A stretch of 64,000 nt of DNA, from the NCBI GenBank assembly GCA_029250885.1, contig JAQXEK010000079.1, positions 1 to 64,000 of the forward strand, read 5' to 3'. How positions within the stretch are numbered: the stretch's first letter is position 1; every line of letters starts with the position of its first letter. A program made the position numbers and the translations under genes. Source of the stretch: Planctomycetota bacterium (lineage in GTDB: Bacteria > Planctomycetota > UBA1135 > GCA-002686595). The notes beneath the pieces were generated by a model, which saw only the letters and a program-made list of their open reading frames with translations, did not search any database and had not been told where the DNA came from. This document shows positions 34,462-42,385 of the stretch, one piece after another.

Positions 34462-35954
34462 GGTGTCTCGTGTATTCGATTGGGCTTGTTGCCTTTGTTA
34501 GCCAAGCTCTCAGTAGTGCTGCCGGAAATGTTGTGGAGGTGATTCAGCTCCAGGAATCGGAGGCGGCTCCATCGGCCCAAGGCCCGGGTAACCAAGAAGG
34601 GGAGGTCGTTCCAGTTGCGGGCGACCCGACCCAAGAGAAGACCGGCAGAGCCAATGCTGACCAAACGATTGATGTCATCGGGGGAGAGGATCCCGGAGCG
34701 GATTCGCCGCCGATTCCCAAAGACGTCCCAGCCGCCGCATCATCGGCAAAGTCGCTCGACCGCAAGCCGCTGACAGGCTTTGGCCGCGAGCTTTGGCGAG
34801 GATTGGACCGTGAACCTATCGTCCGTGTCCTCGGCTCCGGTGCGCCAGAGCTTTTTGTTCAGCTAGACACCGACCAGGTCACCGTCGCTCAAGTCGGTTG
34901 GCTGCAAGAGGTCGGCGATTCCCTGCAATCCGCTTTGGGGGAGAAGGTGGGGACGATCCACCTGATGATCAGCAGAGGTGAATCGTCGATCGGACTTCAG
35001 GAACGGCCGGTATTTGACACGCGGCCACAAGCGGACACCGAGTATCAAGCGGGTGTGGATGACTCCCGCGGCCTGCATGCGGCCGCGGCTGAGTATCTTG
35101 GAAACCATGCCTCCGTAGTTCACAGGGTCTTACTTTCGTTCCCTGAAATCTCCGAGCATCGCATCGGACTTGAAGGGAGTGACGCGGCCTTAGACAGCCC
35201 GGTAGATCATTTAGGTAGTGGACTTTTTGAAGTCGATACCTGGGAAGACTTTGTTCTTGTTGGCCTGGGCGTTGGTGCGAGCACACTCTTGCAAGTCGAC
35301 ACGAAACCGCGAAGCTTCTATCGCCTCCAGGGCGACACAGAGTGGATGAGCGAAGCCGAGGGTAGTGGCCCTGATGACTCGGTATTCCGGCAGGCGAACG
35401 CCGGCAAGATCCTAGAGACTTGTCTCGGAACACGGGCCCCCGATGATGCTGCCAAAGAGCTGATTCGCACGCTCGACAACCTGGCCCGCTACCGTGTGCT
35501 AGGAGGCATCGAGGTCATGCCCATGGGGGGTGAGCTCTGGCAAGTGGAGTTCCTTCTAGGCGCGCCGACGATGCAGATTGAACCCGTCGACCCAATGCGG
35601 TCCTACCCGAGGGACAGCTTTAATGTGCAGCTCGATTGGGGATCCGCGCCGGCACCCGTCGAGGGCGTAAAAGCGCCAGTCCTACCCAGCCTCGCCTACC
35701 TAGCATGGCAGCCCACAGGGCAAGAACATTTTGAGCTGCTGCCGACCTATAACGGCAGCTTCCGGTTCCCCGGCCAAAGTATCCCCGATGGGGCCCGCTT
35801 GCGCTTGGGAATCCAGGCGCCCGGCGGCGTGGGCAAGCTGGTCGGCTTGGCGCTGCAATCGCGCCTCCACGGTGAAGCCCGGGCCGAGTTCGTGGCCCCT
35901 TCGCGCAAGGAAGCTGTCGTGGGCGAGAATCTGGACGACGCGCCTGGCGAGTAA
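34458..35954 (+). CDS. Exported protein of unknown function, coupled to the M14-like protein
   Basis: I do not recognise a family. The 498-residue product begins with a signal peptide (RCLVYSIGLVAFVSQALSSAAG), then a low-complexity Glu/Pro/Ser-rich linker to about residue 95. Beyond that is a mixed alpha/beta region with no obvious catalytic motif. A C-terminal beta-rich domain (LAYLAWQPTGQEHF, TYNGSFRFPGQSIPDGARLRLGIQAPGG) resembles a binding or sandwich module. Its ATG overlaps the M14-like stop (ATGA), so the two proteins are made together and may act as a pair. A nested inverted repeat follows the stop. Confidence 0.65.
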   Translation: MRCLVYSIGLVAFVSQALSSAAGNVVEVIQLQESEAAPSAQGPGNQEGEVVPVAGDPTQEKTGRANADQTIDVIGGEDPGADSPPIPKDVPAAASSAKSLDRKPLTGFGRELWRGLDREPIVRVLGSGAPELFVQLDTDQVTVAQVGWLQEVGDSLQSALGEKVGTIHLMISRGESSIGLQERPVFDTRPQADTEYQAGVDDSRGLHAAAAEYLGNHASVVHRVLLSFPEISEHRIGLEGSDAALDSPVDHLGSGLFEVDTWEDFVLVGLGVGASTLLQVDTKPRSFYRLQGDTEWMSEAEGSGPDDSVFRQANAGKILETCLGTRAPDDAAKELIRTLDNLARYRVLGGIEVMPMGGELWQVEFLLGAPTMQIEPVDPMRSYPRDSFNVQLDWGSAPAPVEGVKAPVLPSLAYLAWQPTGQEHFELLPTYNGSFRFPGQSIPDGARLRLGIQAPGGVGKLVGLALQSRLHGEARAEFVAPSRKEAVVGENLDDAPGE

Positions 35955-36014
35955 TCTAAAGCTAAATCCGCAGCGGACATCTGATGAGCATCATCAGGTC
36001 ACTTGTCTTTAGAT
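35954..36014. terminator. Nested dyads between convergent genes
   Basis: An outer perfect 8-bp repeat ATCTAAAG (35954-35961)/CTTTAGAT (36007-36014) encloses an inner 7-bp hairpin CTGATGA (35981-35987)/TCATCAG (35991-35997) with a GCA loop. It lies between the convergent unknown gene and M28 gene and probably separates their transcripts. Confidence 0.5.
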
Positions 36015-36054
36015 GTTGCTCGGGAAGCCAGCAGACCAACGCAAGACCTCGTCC

Positions 36055-37029
36055 CTATTGCTTCTCAATCCAGCGCTCGAGCGCGGGGTAGCCAGCTAGG
36101 AAAATATTGGCGGCGTTCCTAAGGCTGCGCGAGCTGCAGTTCTCGATGGTGTCGTTGTTGGTGTGCCAGATGAGGTTCTGGTCGCCGTATTCGAAGTCAA
36201 TTAGGTCCACAGCCGGGATGCCAACGCTCTGGAATGAAAGGTGGTCGTCCTTGATGGGCATCATGCGACGGGTCTCCATGTATTGGCCAAGTCCATTGGC
36301 TGCAGCGGCCTCTTGGAACAGCTCCAAAATTTCGCGACGAGAGTAGGTGTCGTGGAAGATTTTCAGGTCCTTGTCTCCAAGCATGTCCAAAATCACAACG
36401 GCGCCGATGTTCGGGACCTGCTTTGTCTCCCGTAGCTTGTTTGCGTGGTAGCGCGAGCCATAGGTGTTGTCCTTGCCCTCCCATTGGAAGTTCAAAGCCT
36501 CTTCGCCATCGATAAAGAGCAGCCTCAGGGGAGCGGTCCGCTGGAAGTCCTCCTGGGTCATAACGCGGGCTAGTTCAAGCAGGATCGCCGTGCCCGAGCC
36601 GCCGTCGTTGGCGCCAACAAAGCGATTGGGGGAGCCGTCCTCGTTCTCAATAATCTTGGTGTCAAAGTGTGTGCCGACGATCAGGGATAGGCCGGCCGGA
36701 TCCGCGCCGGGGGCATTGGGGGGGATGTCGACGAACAGGTTCTCGAAGTCGATGTCTCCGACCGGGGTGCTGTCGGTGAAGGGTTCGCGCTTCACTTCTA
36801 AGCCTAGGGACTGCAGGTTGGCTTCGATGTAGTCGCGGAGGTCGGCGTTGGCTGGGGAGCCCGAGGGGCGTGGGCCGAAATTGACGATGGCCTCGAGGTG
36901 GGCCCAGGCATTGGCCTCGCTAAAGGTAGTGCTGCTTGCGGGTGGGGCTGGGTCGGTGGTAAAGCAGGAGAGTGTGGTGGCTAGTAGGGCTAGGAGGGCT
37001 GGGGCCACGGGGTTGGGTCTTTTCTGCAT
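36055..37029 (-). CDS. M28-family lipoprotein peptidase / glutaminyl-peptide cyclotransferase-like
   Basis: A 324-residue predicted lipoprotein (ALLALLATTLSC, Cys22). The M28 zinc ligands are all present: THFDT (His), GANDGGSG (bridging Asp), DGEEA (catalytic Glu and Glu ligand), LDMLGD (Asp) and WHTNNDT (His). Bacterial and animal glutaminyl cyclases share this arrangement, and the segment FGPRPSGS near the start plus WHTNNDT at the end favour that subgroup. Aminopeptidase activity is an alternative. Its 5' part is C-rich on its coding strand, continuous with the G/T-rich island upstream. It diverges from the sulfatase gene. Confidence 0.85.
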   Translation of the reverse strand: MQKRPNPVAPALLALLATTLSCFTTDPAPPASSTTFSEANAWAHLEAIVNFGPRPSGSPANADLRDYIEANLQSLGLEVKREPFTDSTPVGDIDFENLFVDIPPNAPGADPAGLSLIVGTHFDTKIIENEDGSPNRFVGANDGGSGTAILLELARVMTQEDFQRTAPLRLLFIDGEEALNFQWEGKDNTYGSRYHANKLRETKQVPNIGAVVILDMLGDKDLKIFHDTYSRREILELFQEAAAANGLGQYMETRRMMPIKDDHLSFQSVGIPAVDLIDFEYGDQNLIWHTNNDTIENCSSRSLRNAANIFLAGYPALERWIEKQ

Positions 37030-37114
37030 TTGGGTAGGTTAAGAACTGGGAGGGGGGCTTGGGAGTGTCTTTGGGAGGTTGTTTGTTGGGGTTGCTTTAG
37101 TTGTTGGCTTTGCG

Positions 37115-37150
37115 GTTGGTGTTGTCGTTGGTGTTGCAGTTGGTGTTGTG
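37115..37150. repeat. 12-bp tandem repeat GTTGGTGTTGNN, three copies
   Basis: GTTGGTGTTG occurs at 37115, 37127 and 37139, each followed by two variable bases, giving an exact 12-base period; a degraded fourth copy (GTTCTGGCGTTG) follows. Confidence 0.85.
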
Positions 37151-37207
37151 GTTCTGGCGTTGCAGTTCTGGTGGGGGCGCTGCGCGCGGCGGGGGCGTTG
37201 GGCTTCC

Positions 37208-37326
37208 GGCGTCTCGGTCAGCAGCAGGATTCCGGAACCCGGACGGCCGGAGGAGTCGGGGGTGAATCGTTCGTCAAGGGGGCCGTCCCTGAGGGATTCC
37301 TCCACCCTGCTGCTGACCGAGACGCC
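37208..37326. repeat. 119-bp element with 21-bp perfect terminal inverted repeats
   Basis: Bases 37208-37228 (starting GGCGTCTCGGTCAGC) are the exact reverse complement of 37306-37326. Inside, a second dyad GGACGGCC (37241-37248)/GGCCGTCC (37281-37288) would extend a cruciform or RNA fold, and TTCCGGAA (37230-37237) is a palindrome. There is no transposase and I did not find another copy in the window. It could be a miniature mobile element, a protein-binding site or a structured RNA. Confidence 0.8.
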
Positions 37327-37377
37327 TTTGGGGGATCGCAACGGCTTTTGGGAATGGGGGGTCGAAGTCACTTGGTT

Positions 37378-37475
37378 GGGGGAAAGGTGTGGGGGGCTGG
37401 GGTTTGGCGGTTTTGGGGGGAGAGAAATGGGGAAAAATGGGGGGTGGGGGGGAGTTGGTGGGGGAGAATCTGGGG
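37378..37475 (+). repeat. Cluster of G-tracts with G-quadruplex potential
   Basis: Nine runs of four or more G fall in 98 bases (for example 37391-37396, 37415-37420, 37439-37444, 37446-37452, 37460-37464, 37472-37475), ending directly at the sulfatase ATG at 37476. This is far beyond what the surrounding sequence shows. Confidence 0.75.
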
Positions 37476-39002
37476 ATGAAGGGATGGTTGCTTTTGTTGG
37501 GGCTAATTGGGTGCGGGGAGGCGGAGGTAAAGCCTCTAGTTCCTGGGGATGTCTTGTTGGTGGTGGTGGATACTTTGCGGGCGGATGTGCTGTCCTGTTA
37601 TGGGTATCCCAAGTTGACGAGTCCGGTGTTGGATGGGTTGGCGGCAGAGGGAATTCGGTTTGATGAGGTCTTGACCCAGGCCCCAAATACGGCGACGAGC
37701 CATGCGACTCTGTTCACGGGGTTGACCCCTTGGACCCATAGGGTGGCGAACCTGACTAGCTTGGAGCTGGGGACCTCGGGGCTGCCGAATGGGTTTGTGA
37801 CCTTGGCCGAGCGGTTTGCTGCACGGGGCTATCGGACGGCTGCGTTTACGGACGGTGGGCCCTTGGGGCGGTCGTGGAACTTGATGCAGGGGTTCGAGCA
37901 CAGGGAGAGCAAGTTTGAAGGGGTCGAGGCAAAGGTGGACCAGCTGCTGGCCTGGATAGATGATCCCAAGGGTGGCGCGGATGACGCACAGTCGAACTTT
38001 GTCTTCTTGCACACGTATCAGGTCCACGAGCCCTACCTGCCGCCGGTTGAATACGTGCAGCGCTTTAACTCGAATCCCGACTATGCGGGCCCCGTTAAGG
38101 ACTCGGAAATGCGCGCCCGTAAGTGGCGCGAATCGGGCCAGGAGTCCGAGCCCAACGGGAAGATCTTGTACGAGCACAAGGCCGATTTTACCCCTGCGGA
38201 TGTGCAGTACCTCTTTGATCTCTACACGGCCGAGCTGGCCTATACGGACGACCAACTTGGGCGTCTCTTTGAAGCATTGGATGCGAAGGGGCGCCTGGAC
38301 GACATGACGATCATCGTGACCAGCGACCACGGCGAGGAGTTCGGCGAGCACGGGCAGTTTGGCCACAGCCAGCTACATCGCGAGACCCTGCGCGTTCCGT
38401 TGATCGTCCGCTTTCCAAAGAATGGCGAGGGTGTCTGGACAGACTTTACGGGTCACGTTGTCGATCAACGCGTCAACCAGGTAGATGTCCACGCCACCCT
38501 GGTCGAGCTCATGGGCGGCACCTGGGAAGTGGGCGCGGGGCGGTCGTTTTTCGGGGACATGCGCAAAGGAAACTTTAGCCAGCGGACATCCTTCAGCGAG
38601 ACTACCGAGGGGATCTACTCCGAGTCCTTCGGGGACCTAGGCTTGCAACGCGCTGTTCGCCACGGAGACCGAGCCTTTGTCGAGACCGAACGCGGTGGCC
38701 TGAAGACCCGGGAGCTGCTGAGTGCGGGCGTGCAAGCCCTGCCCTTAGCACCAGGAGAGGCTGCCTTGGCTACGGAGAAGGTCCCCGGCGGCTGGGAAGG
38801 AGAGGCAAAGCTCAAGCCCTACATGCAGGCTTTGTCCAGTCGCGTCGACGATCACCTTGCGGCCGCAATCCGCCTTAGATTAGAGCTGCTCGATGGGATG
38901 AGCACGACCTTTACCTTGGAGGTAGACGACGAGCTCGCGAGCGAACTGGGTGCCTTGGGCTACGTCGAGACCGAGAAATCCGAGGCTACGGACGAGCGTT
39001 GA
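37476..39002 (+). CDS. Sulfatase-superfamily lipoprotein with Thr in place of the formylglycine Cys
   Basis: About 508 residues. The ATG at 37476 gives a lipoprotein signal (WLLLLGLIGC, Cys13). Superfamily motifs: VVVDTLRADVLSCYGYP (metal Asp), TSPVLDGLAAEGIRFDEVLTQAPNT, VTSDHGEEFGEHGQFGHS (Asp-His metal ligands) and LHRETLRVPLIV. Where classical sulfatases have C-x-P-x-R, this protein has T72-A-T-S-H76 before ATLFTGLTP. It therefore lacks the residue converted to formylglycine and, like other alkaline-phosphatase-fold members with Ser/Thr, may be a phospho-hydrolase or transferase. The first 500 bases have unusual G-rich codons compared with the rest of the gene. Confidence 0.85.
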   Translation: MKGWLLLLGLIGCGEAEVKPLVPGDVLLVVVDTLRADVLSCYGYPKLTSPVLDGLAAEGIRFDEVLTQAPNTATSHATLFTGLTPWTHRVANLTSLELGTSGLPNGFVTLAERFAARGYRTAAFTDGGPLGRSWNLMQGFEHRESKFEGVEAKVDQLLAWIDDPKGGADDAQSNFVFLHTYQVHEPYLPPVEYVQRFNSNPDYAGPVKDSEMRARKWRESGQESEPNGKILYEHKADFTPADVQYLFDLYTAELAYTDDQLGRLFEALDAKGRLDDMTIIVTSDHGEEFGEHGQFGHSQLHRETLRVPLIVRFPKNGEGVWTDFTGHVVDQRVNQVDVHATLVELMGGTWEVGAGRSFFGDMRKGNFSQRTSFSETTEGIYSESFGDLGLQRAVRHGDRAFVETERGGLKTRELLSAGVQALPLAPGEAALATEKVPGGWEGEAKLKPYMQALSSRVDDHLAAAIRLRLELLDGMSTTFTLEVDDELASELGALGYVETEKSEATDER

Positions 39003-39074
39003 GCCGGGTTTGATCTGTCAAAAAACTTAGGGCTTGGGCGCGAATCGGGGCGAAGCTTTTGCCACACTCCGCCC

Positions 39075-40253
39075 ATGATGAACACCCTATCGAATCGCGT
39101 GGCGCTTGCCGCCGCCGGGCTTGTTTTTGCAATGGCTACAAGCTCCTGCCGAGACTCGAGCAGCAACGGCTTGGCCAGCGTCGTGGCCTTCTTGCCCAGC
39201 AGTGCTGGTACCGATGGTTGCAACGGCGTCGATCAAGTCTTCACCCCGGGGCAAGCCTTTGCCCCTGTTGCCCTGGGTGTTTGGACCGCAAGCCCTGTGA
39301 GCCAGGTGGCTGTCGCGCGGGGCGAGGAGCGCCTGTTCCTGACTGGAGCCGCGGCAACGGTGGTCGAGGTCGACCTGACGGGTGGCGGCGCGGTGGAGAC
39401 CACCCTGGTCACAGCGGGCGTGATTCAAGATCTACTGGACCCCACGATGTCTGGTCCGGCGCCGATCCTGTCGGGCCTGTGCGTCCTGGACTCGGACACG
39501 CTGCTCGTGATGGAGCACAGCTTCAACGTCGTGCTGATGGTCTCGCGCAGCGTGCCGGACGCGGTGACTCTGTTCGCAGGCTTGCCTATGCCGACGCCCG
39601 GACTTGCGGATGGACCGGCAAGCCTGGCGCGTTTTAGCTTCGACGCGGCTGCGTCGATCGTGGGTACGGGCGACGGCACTGTTTTAGTCGCGGACTCTGG
39701 CAACCACTGCATCCGCGCCATGAAGGACGGCTTCGTGACGACCTTGGCGGGCTCCGGAGCTCCATTCTTTGGGGACGGCGACCTGGAGGCCACCTTCTTC
39801 GACACACCCTCGGGGCTCAGTATCACCTGCGCGGGCCGGCTGCTTGTCAGCGAGCTTGGGCTGGGCATGGCCGGCGGTCACCGCATCCGCAGCTTGGCCC
39901 TTGGTCAGCTCTCGTTCTTCGGCCAGGCAGGCGCGGTTTCTACCCTGGTGGGTGACGGCACGCCGATCTCGGTCCAGGGCATGGGCGAGCTTGCAAGCGT
40001 AGCGGGCCCCATGTCGCCGGTCACGACCGCCGACGGGGAGATCTACTGGGTCGACGGCGACACCGGCGTGTTGCGCCGCTGGTCTCCGCTGGACGGCACC
40101 GTGGACTGCCCGCTTTGGACCGACTGCGCGTCGGTCTTGGTAGGCTCCGAGCGCTTCACCCCGATGGGGCTCACGACTCTGGCCTCCAGCGATGACGGCG
40201 TGCTCTACGCTTTGGACGCTGTTGCGGGGACGCTGGTTCGCATCACGCCCTGA
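39075..40253 (+). CDS. NHL-repeat beta-propeller lipoprotein
   Basis: A 392-residue predicted lipoprotein (LVFAMATSSC, Cys25). The middle holds NHL-type blades: ARFSFDAAASIVGTGDGTVLVADSGNHCIRAMKDGFVTTLAGSG, then a further ...TFFDTPSGLSI and a GHRIRSLALGQLSFFGQAGAVSTLVGDG blade. No catalytic residues stand out, so a binding or scaffolding role at the envelope is likely. The start at ATG 39075 is followed by another ATG. A very strong hairpin follows the stop. Confidence 0.78.
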   Translation: MMNTLSNRVALAAAGLVFAMATSSCRDSSSNGLASVVAFLPSSAGTDGCNGVDQVFTPGQAFAPVALGVWTASPVSQVAVARGEERLFLTGAAATVVEVDLTGGGAVETTLVTAGVIQDLLDPTMSGPAPILSGLCVLDSDTLLVMEHSFNVVLMVSRSVPDAVTLFAGLPMPTPGLADGPASLARFSFDAAASIVGTGDGTVLVADSGNHCIRAMKDGFVTTLAGSGAPFFGDGDLEATFFDTPSGLSITCAGRLLVSELGLGMAGGHRIRSLALGQLSFFGQAGAVSTLVGDGTPISVQGMGELASVAGPMSPVTTADGEIYWVDGDTGVLRRWSPLDGTVDCPLWTDCASVLVGSERFTPMGLTTLASSDDGVLYALDAVAGTLVRITP

Positions 40254-40273
40254 ACTCTGGAACCTAGCCCATC

Positions 40274-40332
40274 GCAAGCGGCCCCGGCCGGTGAGACTCC
40301 TACACGGAGCATCGCCGGCCGGGGCCGCTTGC
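40274..40332. terminator. Long bidirectional hairpin between convergent genes
   Basis: An 18-bp perfect inverted repeat (40274-40291 with 40315-40332; core GCGGCCCCGGCCGG) extends inward by three more pairs including one G-T wobble. It sits between the NHL lipoprotein stop and the OPT transporter stop. There is no U-tract on either strand, so it may act as a transcription roadblock or Rho-independent variant. Confidence 0.65.
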
Positions 40333-40375
40333 ATTCGGGGTAAGCCGCGCACTAGGCGAGGCACCCCATCGCAAC

Positions 40376-42217
40376 CTACTGCTTAGGCTCGGCGCCCTTC
40401 GAGTTCTTGAAGATCACACCCCCGACAATCAGGAACGCACCGATGGTCGCAGCCGTCTTGACCATGTCGCCTAGCTCGGCGAACTGGGCAACAGCCAGGG
40501 CTTTCTCATCGAATCCGTAGCGGATGGCGACGCCAAGCACAAGGTCGAGTAGAGCTGCACCAGTGATCAGGCCGGCCGCCACAAGGATCGACTCGCCACG
40601 CTGGCGTGCGCCCTTGCCCTCGGCAAAGTAGCGAAAGAGCGTACCGATCAGAATCGCAATGCCCACGTCCGCGGGCAGGTAGATGCCTACGGCGAAGGCC
40701 ATGGCTGGCAGGATCACGCCCTTGGTCTTGCCAAAGATCTCCACGAGGACCGCCCCTACGCCCACCAGCGCGCCAATGAGCACAGGTGTGAGGGGGACCT
40801 CCTTTGAGATCAAGATTGCATCAAACACGCTGGCAAACATAGTCGCCTGGGGAGCGCCGAGCTCGGGGCTGCCTAGGGTGTAAGCTTCGTGGGCAACCGA
40901 GAGGGCAAAGGGCACCGCGATGGCTGCCAAGAGCAGGCCTAAAATCTGGGCAAAGAAGCCCGACTGGACCGGTACCCCGCAGAGCTGAAGGGTCTTGTAG
41001 TCTTGGCTGGAGTCGTTCGCCGTGCAAACCGCCACGCAGGCGCCCACGAGCAGCGGGGTTAGGATCAGCACGTCGTCAATGCTGTTGCGACCCAGGGCCA
41101 AGGCCGTGGCACAGAGCACGAGTGTCGTTACGAAGACCGTGCCCGAAACAGGCGATGCGGAGGAGCCGATCTGCAGCGAGAGGATAGCGCCCAGTCCGAC
41201 CATGACCATGGCGCAGAGCAAGATCGAGCCGGTCATCGAGAAGCTGTAGGCCCCAAGACCTTCCTTGTTCACAAGCCAGATGAAGATGATCGCCATGCCA
41301 AGCACGATAGACATCTTGAGCCAGCGCTGGACGCCCGGTGCAATCACCAGCAGGCCGTCCTTGTCGTCGCCAGAATCAGAGCTGACCTTTGCGCTAAAGA
41401 AGCGCACCATGGACCAGACCACGGCCACGCCCATGGCGCCGCCGCCTACCCAGCGCATCGAGAGCTCGACCGCAGCCGCATCCAAGGGTGCGCCCGCGGC
41501 GTCGACCTCGCCCGTGAGCCAGATCTGGCCGATCAGTCTGATCGCGGCTCCGGCGAAGACCAACAGGCCCGTGCCTAAGGTCAGCAGTGCGCCGATACCA
41601 ATCACCATGACGTCAAGGGGCAAGCCAACCTCTAGGCTGCCCTTGCCGCGCTGCACGTGGGCGGCAAGGGCTCCCTTCAGCGCGCCCATACGCACAAGTA
41701 GCGGAGTCAAAGCGCCCAGCAACATGCCCAGGTACAAGGACGTCTTCAGGTTTGGCCTCTTGCTTGGGTCCGCCGCCGCCGCGTGGATCATCGTCTGGCA
41801 GGCGTGGGCCTCAGGTGCGGGCAGGGTCGGGTCGCTCAGGAACTTCTTGGTCGTCAAGCCGACGAAGCCGAAGCCGATTAGCGCTCCGGCTAAGCTCAAG
41901 ATGATTAACGAGGTCACGTCCACAGGGGGGACCTCAAGCCCCTTGTTCCTGTAGAGGATCTGCACCACCGGCGCGGTGAAGATGACTCCCGCCGTAACCG
42001 CCATGCCCGCGGAGCCCGCGACCTGGGCGATGTTCAAGAATCGCGTGCCGCCACCTGAGGCGACCTTGCGGGTGAACGCGCCCCAGGCGAACAGGATCAC
42101 GAGGGGGCTGACGCCTGGTGTGATGCCAGCCTTGAGGCCTGCGATCACGAGTGAGCTGGCGAGGATCGTAGAGACGATGACACCAAAGGCGATTCCAAAG
42201 CGGTCGTCGCGATTCAT
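40376..42217 (-). CDS. OPT-family oligopeptide transporter
   Basis: About 613 residues of almost continuous hydrophobic helices (some 14-16 segments). Family features: an N-terminal ITPGVSPLVILFAWGAF stretch, TRFLNIAQVAGSAGMAVTAGVIFTAPVVQIL, the loop LPAPEAHACQTMIHAAA, and the central CTANDSSQDYKTLQLCGVPV block that is typical of bacterial OPT transporters. The start at ATG 42217 (MNRDDRF) is preferred over a longer form that adds 22 hydrophilic residues. Its substrate could be peptides or metal chelates. It is isolated on the minus strand and divergent from the glycosyltransferase cluster. Confidence 0.88.
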   Translation of the reverse strand: MNRDDRFGIAFGVIVSTILASSLVIAGLKAGITPGVSPLVILFAWGAFTRKVASGGGTRFLNIAQVAGSAGMAVTAGVIFTAPVVQILYRNKGLEVPPVDVTSLIILSLAGALIGFGFVGLTTKKFLSDPTLPAPEAHACQTMIHAAAADPSKRPNLKTSLYLGMLLGALTPLLVRMGALKGALAAHVQRGKGSLEVGLPLDVMVIGIGALLTLGTGLLVFAGAAIRLIGQIWLTGEVDAAGAPLDAAAVELSMRWVGGGAMGVAVVWSMVRFFSAKVSSDSGDDKDGLLVIAPGVQRWLKMSIVLGMAIIFIWLVNKEGLGAYSFSMTGSILLCAMVMVGLGAILSLQIGSSASPVSGTVFVTTLVLCATALALGRNSIDDVLILTPLLVGACVAVCTANDSSQDYKTLQLCGVPVQSGFFAQILGLLLAAIAVPFALSVAHEAYTLGSPELGAPQATMFASVFDAILISKEVPLTPVLIGALVGVGAVLVEIFGKTKGVILPAMAFAVGIYLPADVGIAILIGTLFRYFAEGKGARQRGESILVAAGLITGAALLDLVLGVAIRYGFDEKALAVAQFAELGDMVKTAATIGAFLIVGGVIFKNSKGAEPKQ

Positions 42218-42385
42218 GGGAAACGTGGGGTGGAGTGCGTGGAAGGACGAAAAATACTGTCCCGGGGGAGGTTTGGCGGTCAAAAACGCGTCTTATAGGA
42301 AGCGCTTTTGGGCATTACCCCTCAAACTTGATTGCCCGACCATACCCCTTTCCCCGGTCCAAAGACAAGCGCTAGTCCTTCTCCC

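Larger units (their letters stand above)
37030..37475. other. Gene-free G/T-rich island between divergent M28 and sulfatase genes
   Basis: This 446-base gap is rich in G and T on the plus strand throughout. It holds a 12-base tandem repeat, a 119-base palindromic element and a run of G-tracts (listed separately). Open frames on both strands exist only because stops are rare in such sequence; their translations are low complexity. Promoters for both flanking genes must lie here, but I cannot place them. Confidence 0.6.

Noticed and set aside
37030-37686. Overlapping 149-, 194- and 215-residue frames on both strands of the G/T-rich island
   Set aside because: They arise from low-complexity sequence with few stops (runs of Pro/Thr on one strand, Gly/Trp/Val on the other) and through the palindromic element; no start context or family supports them.
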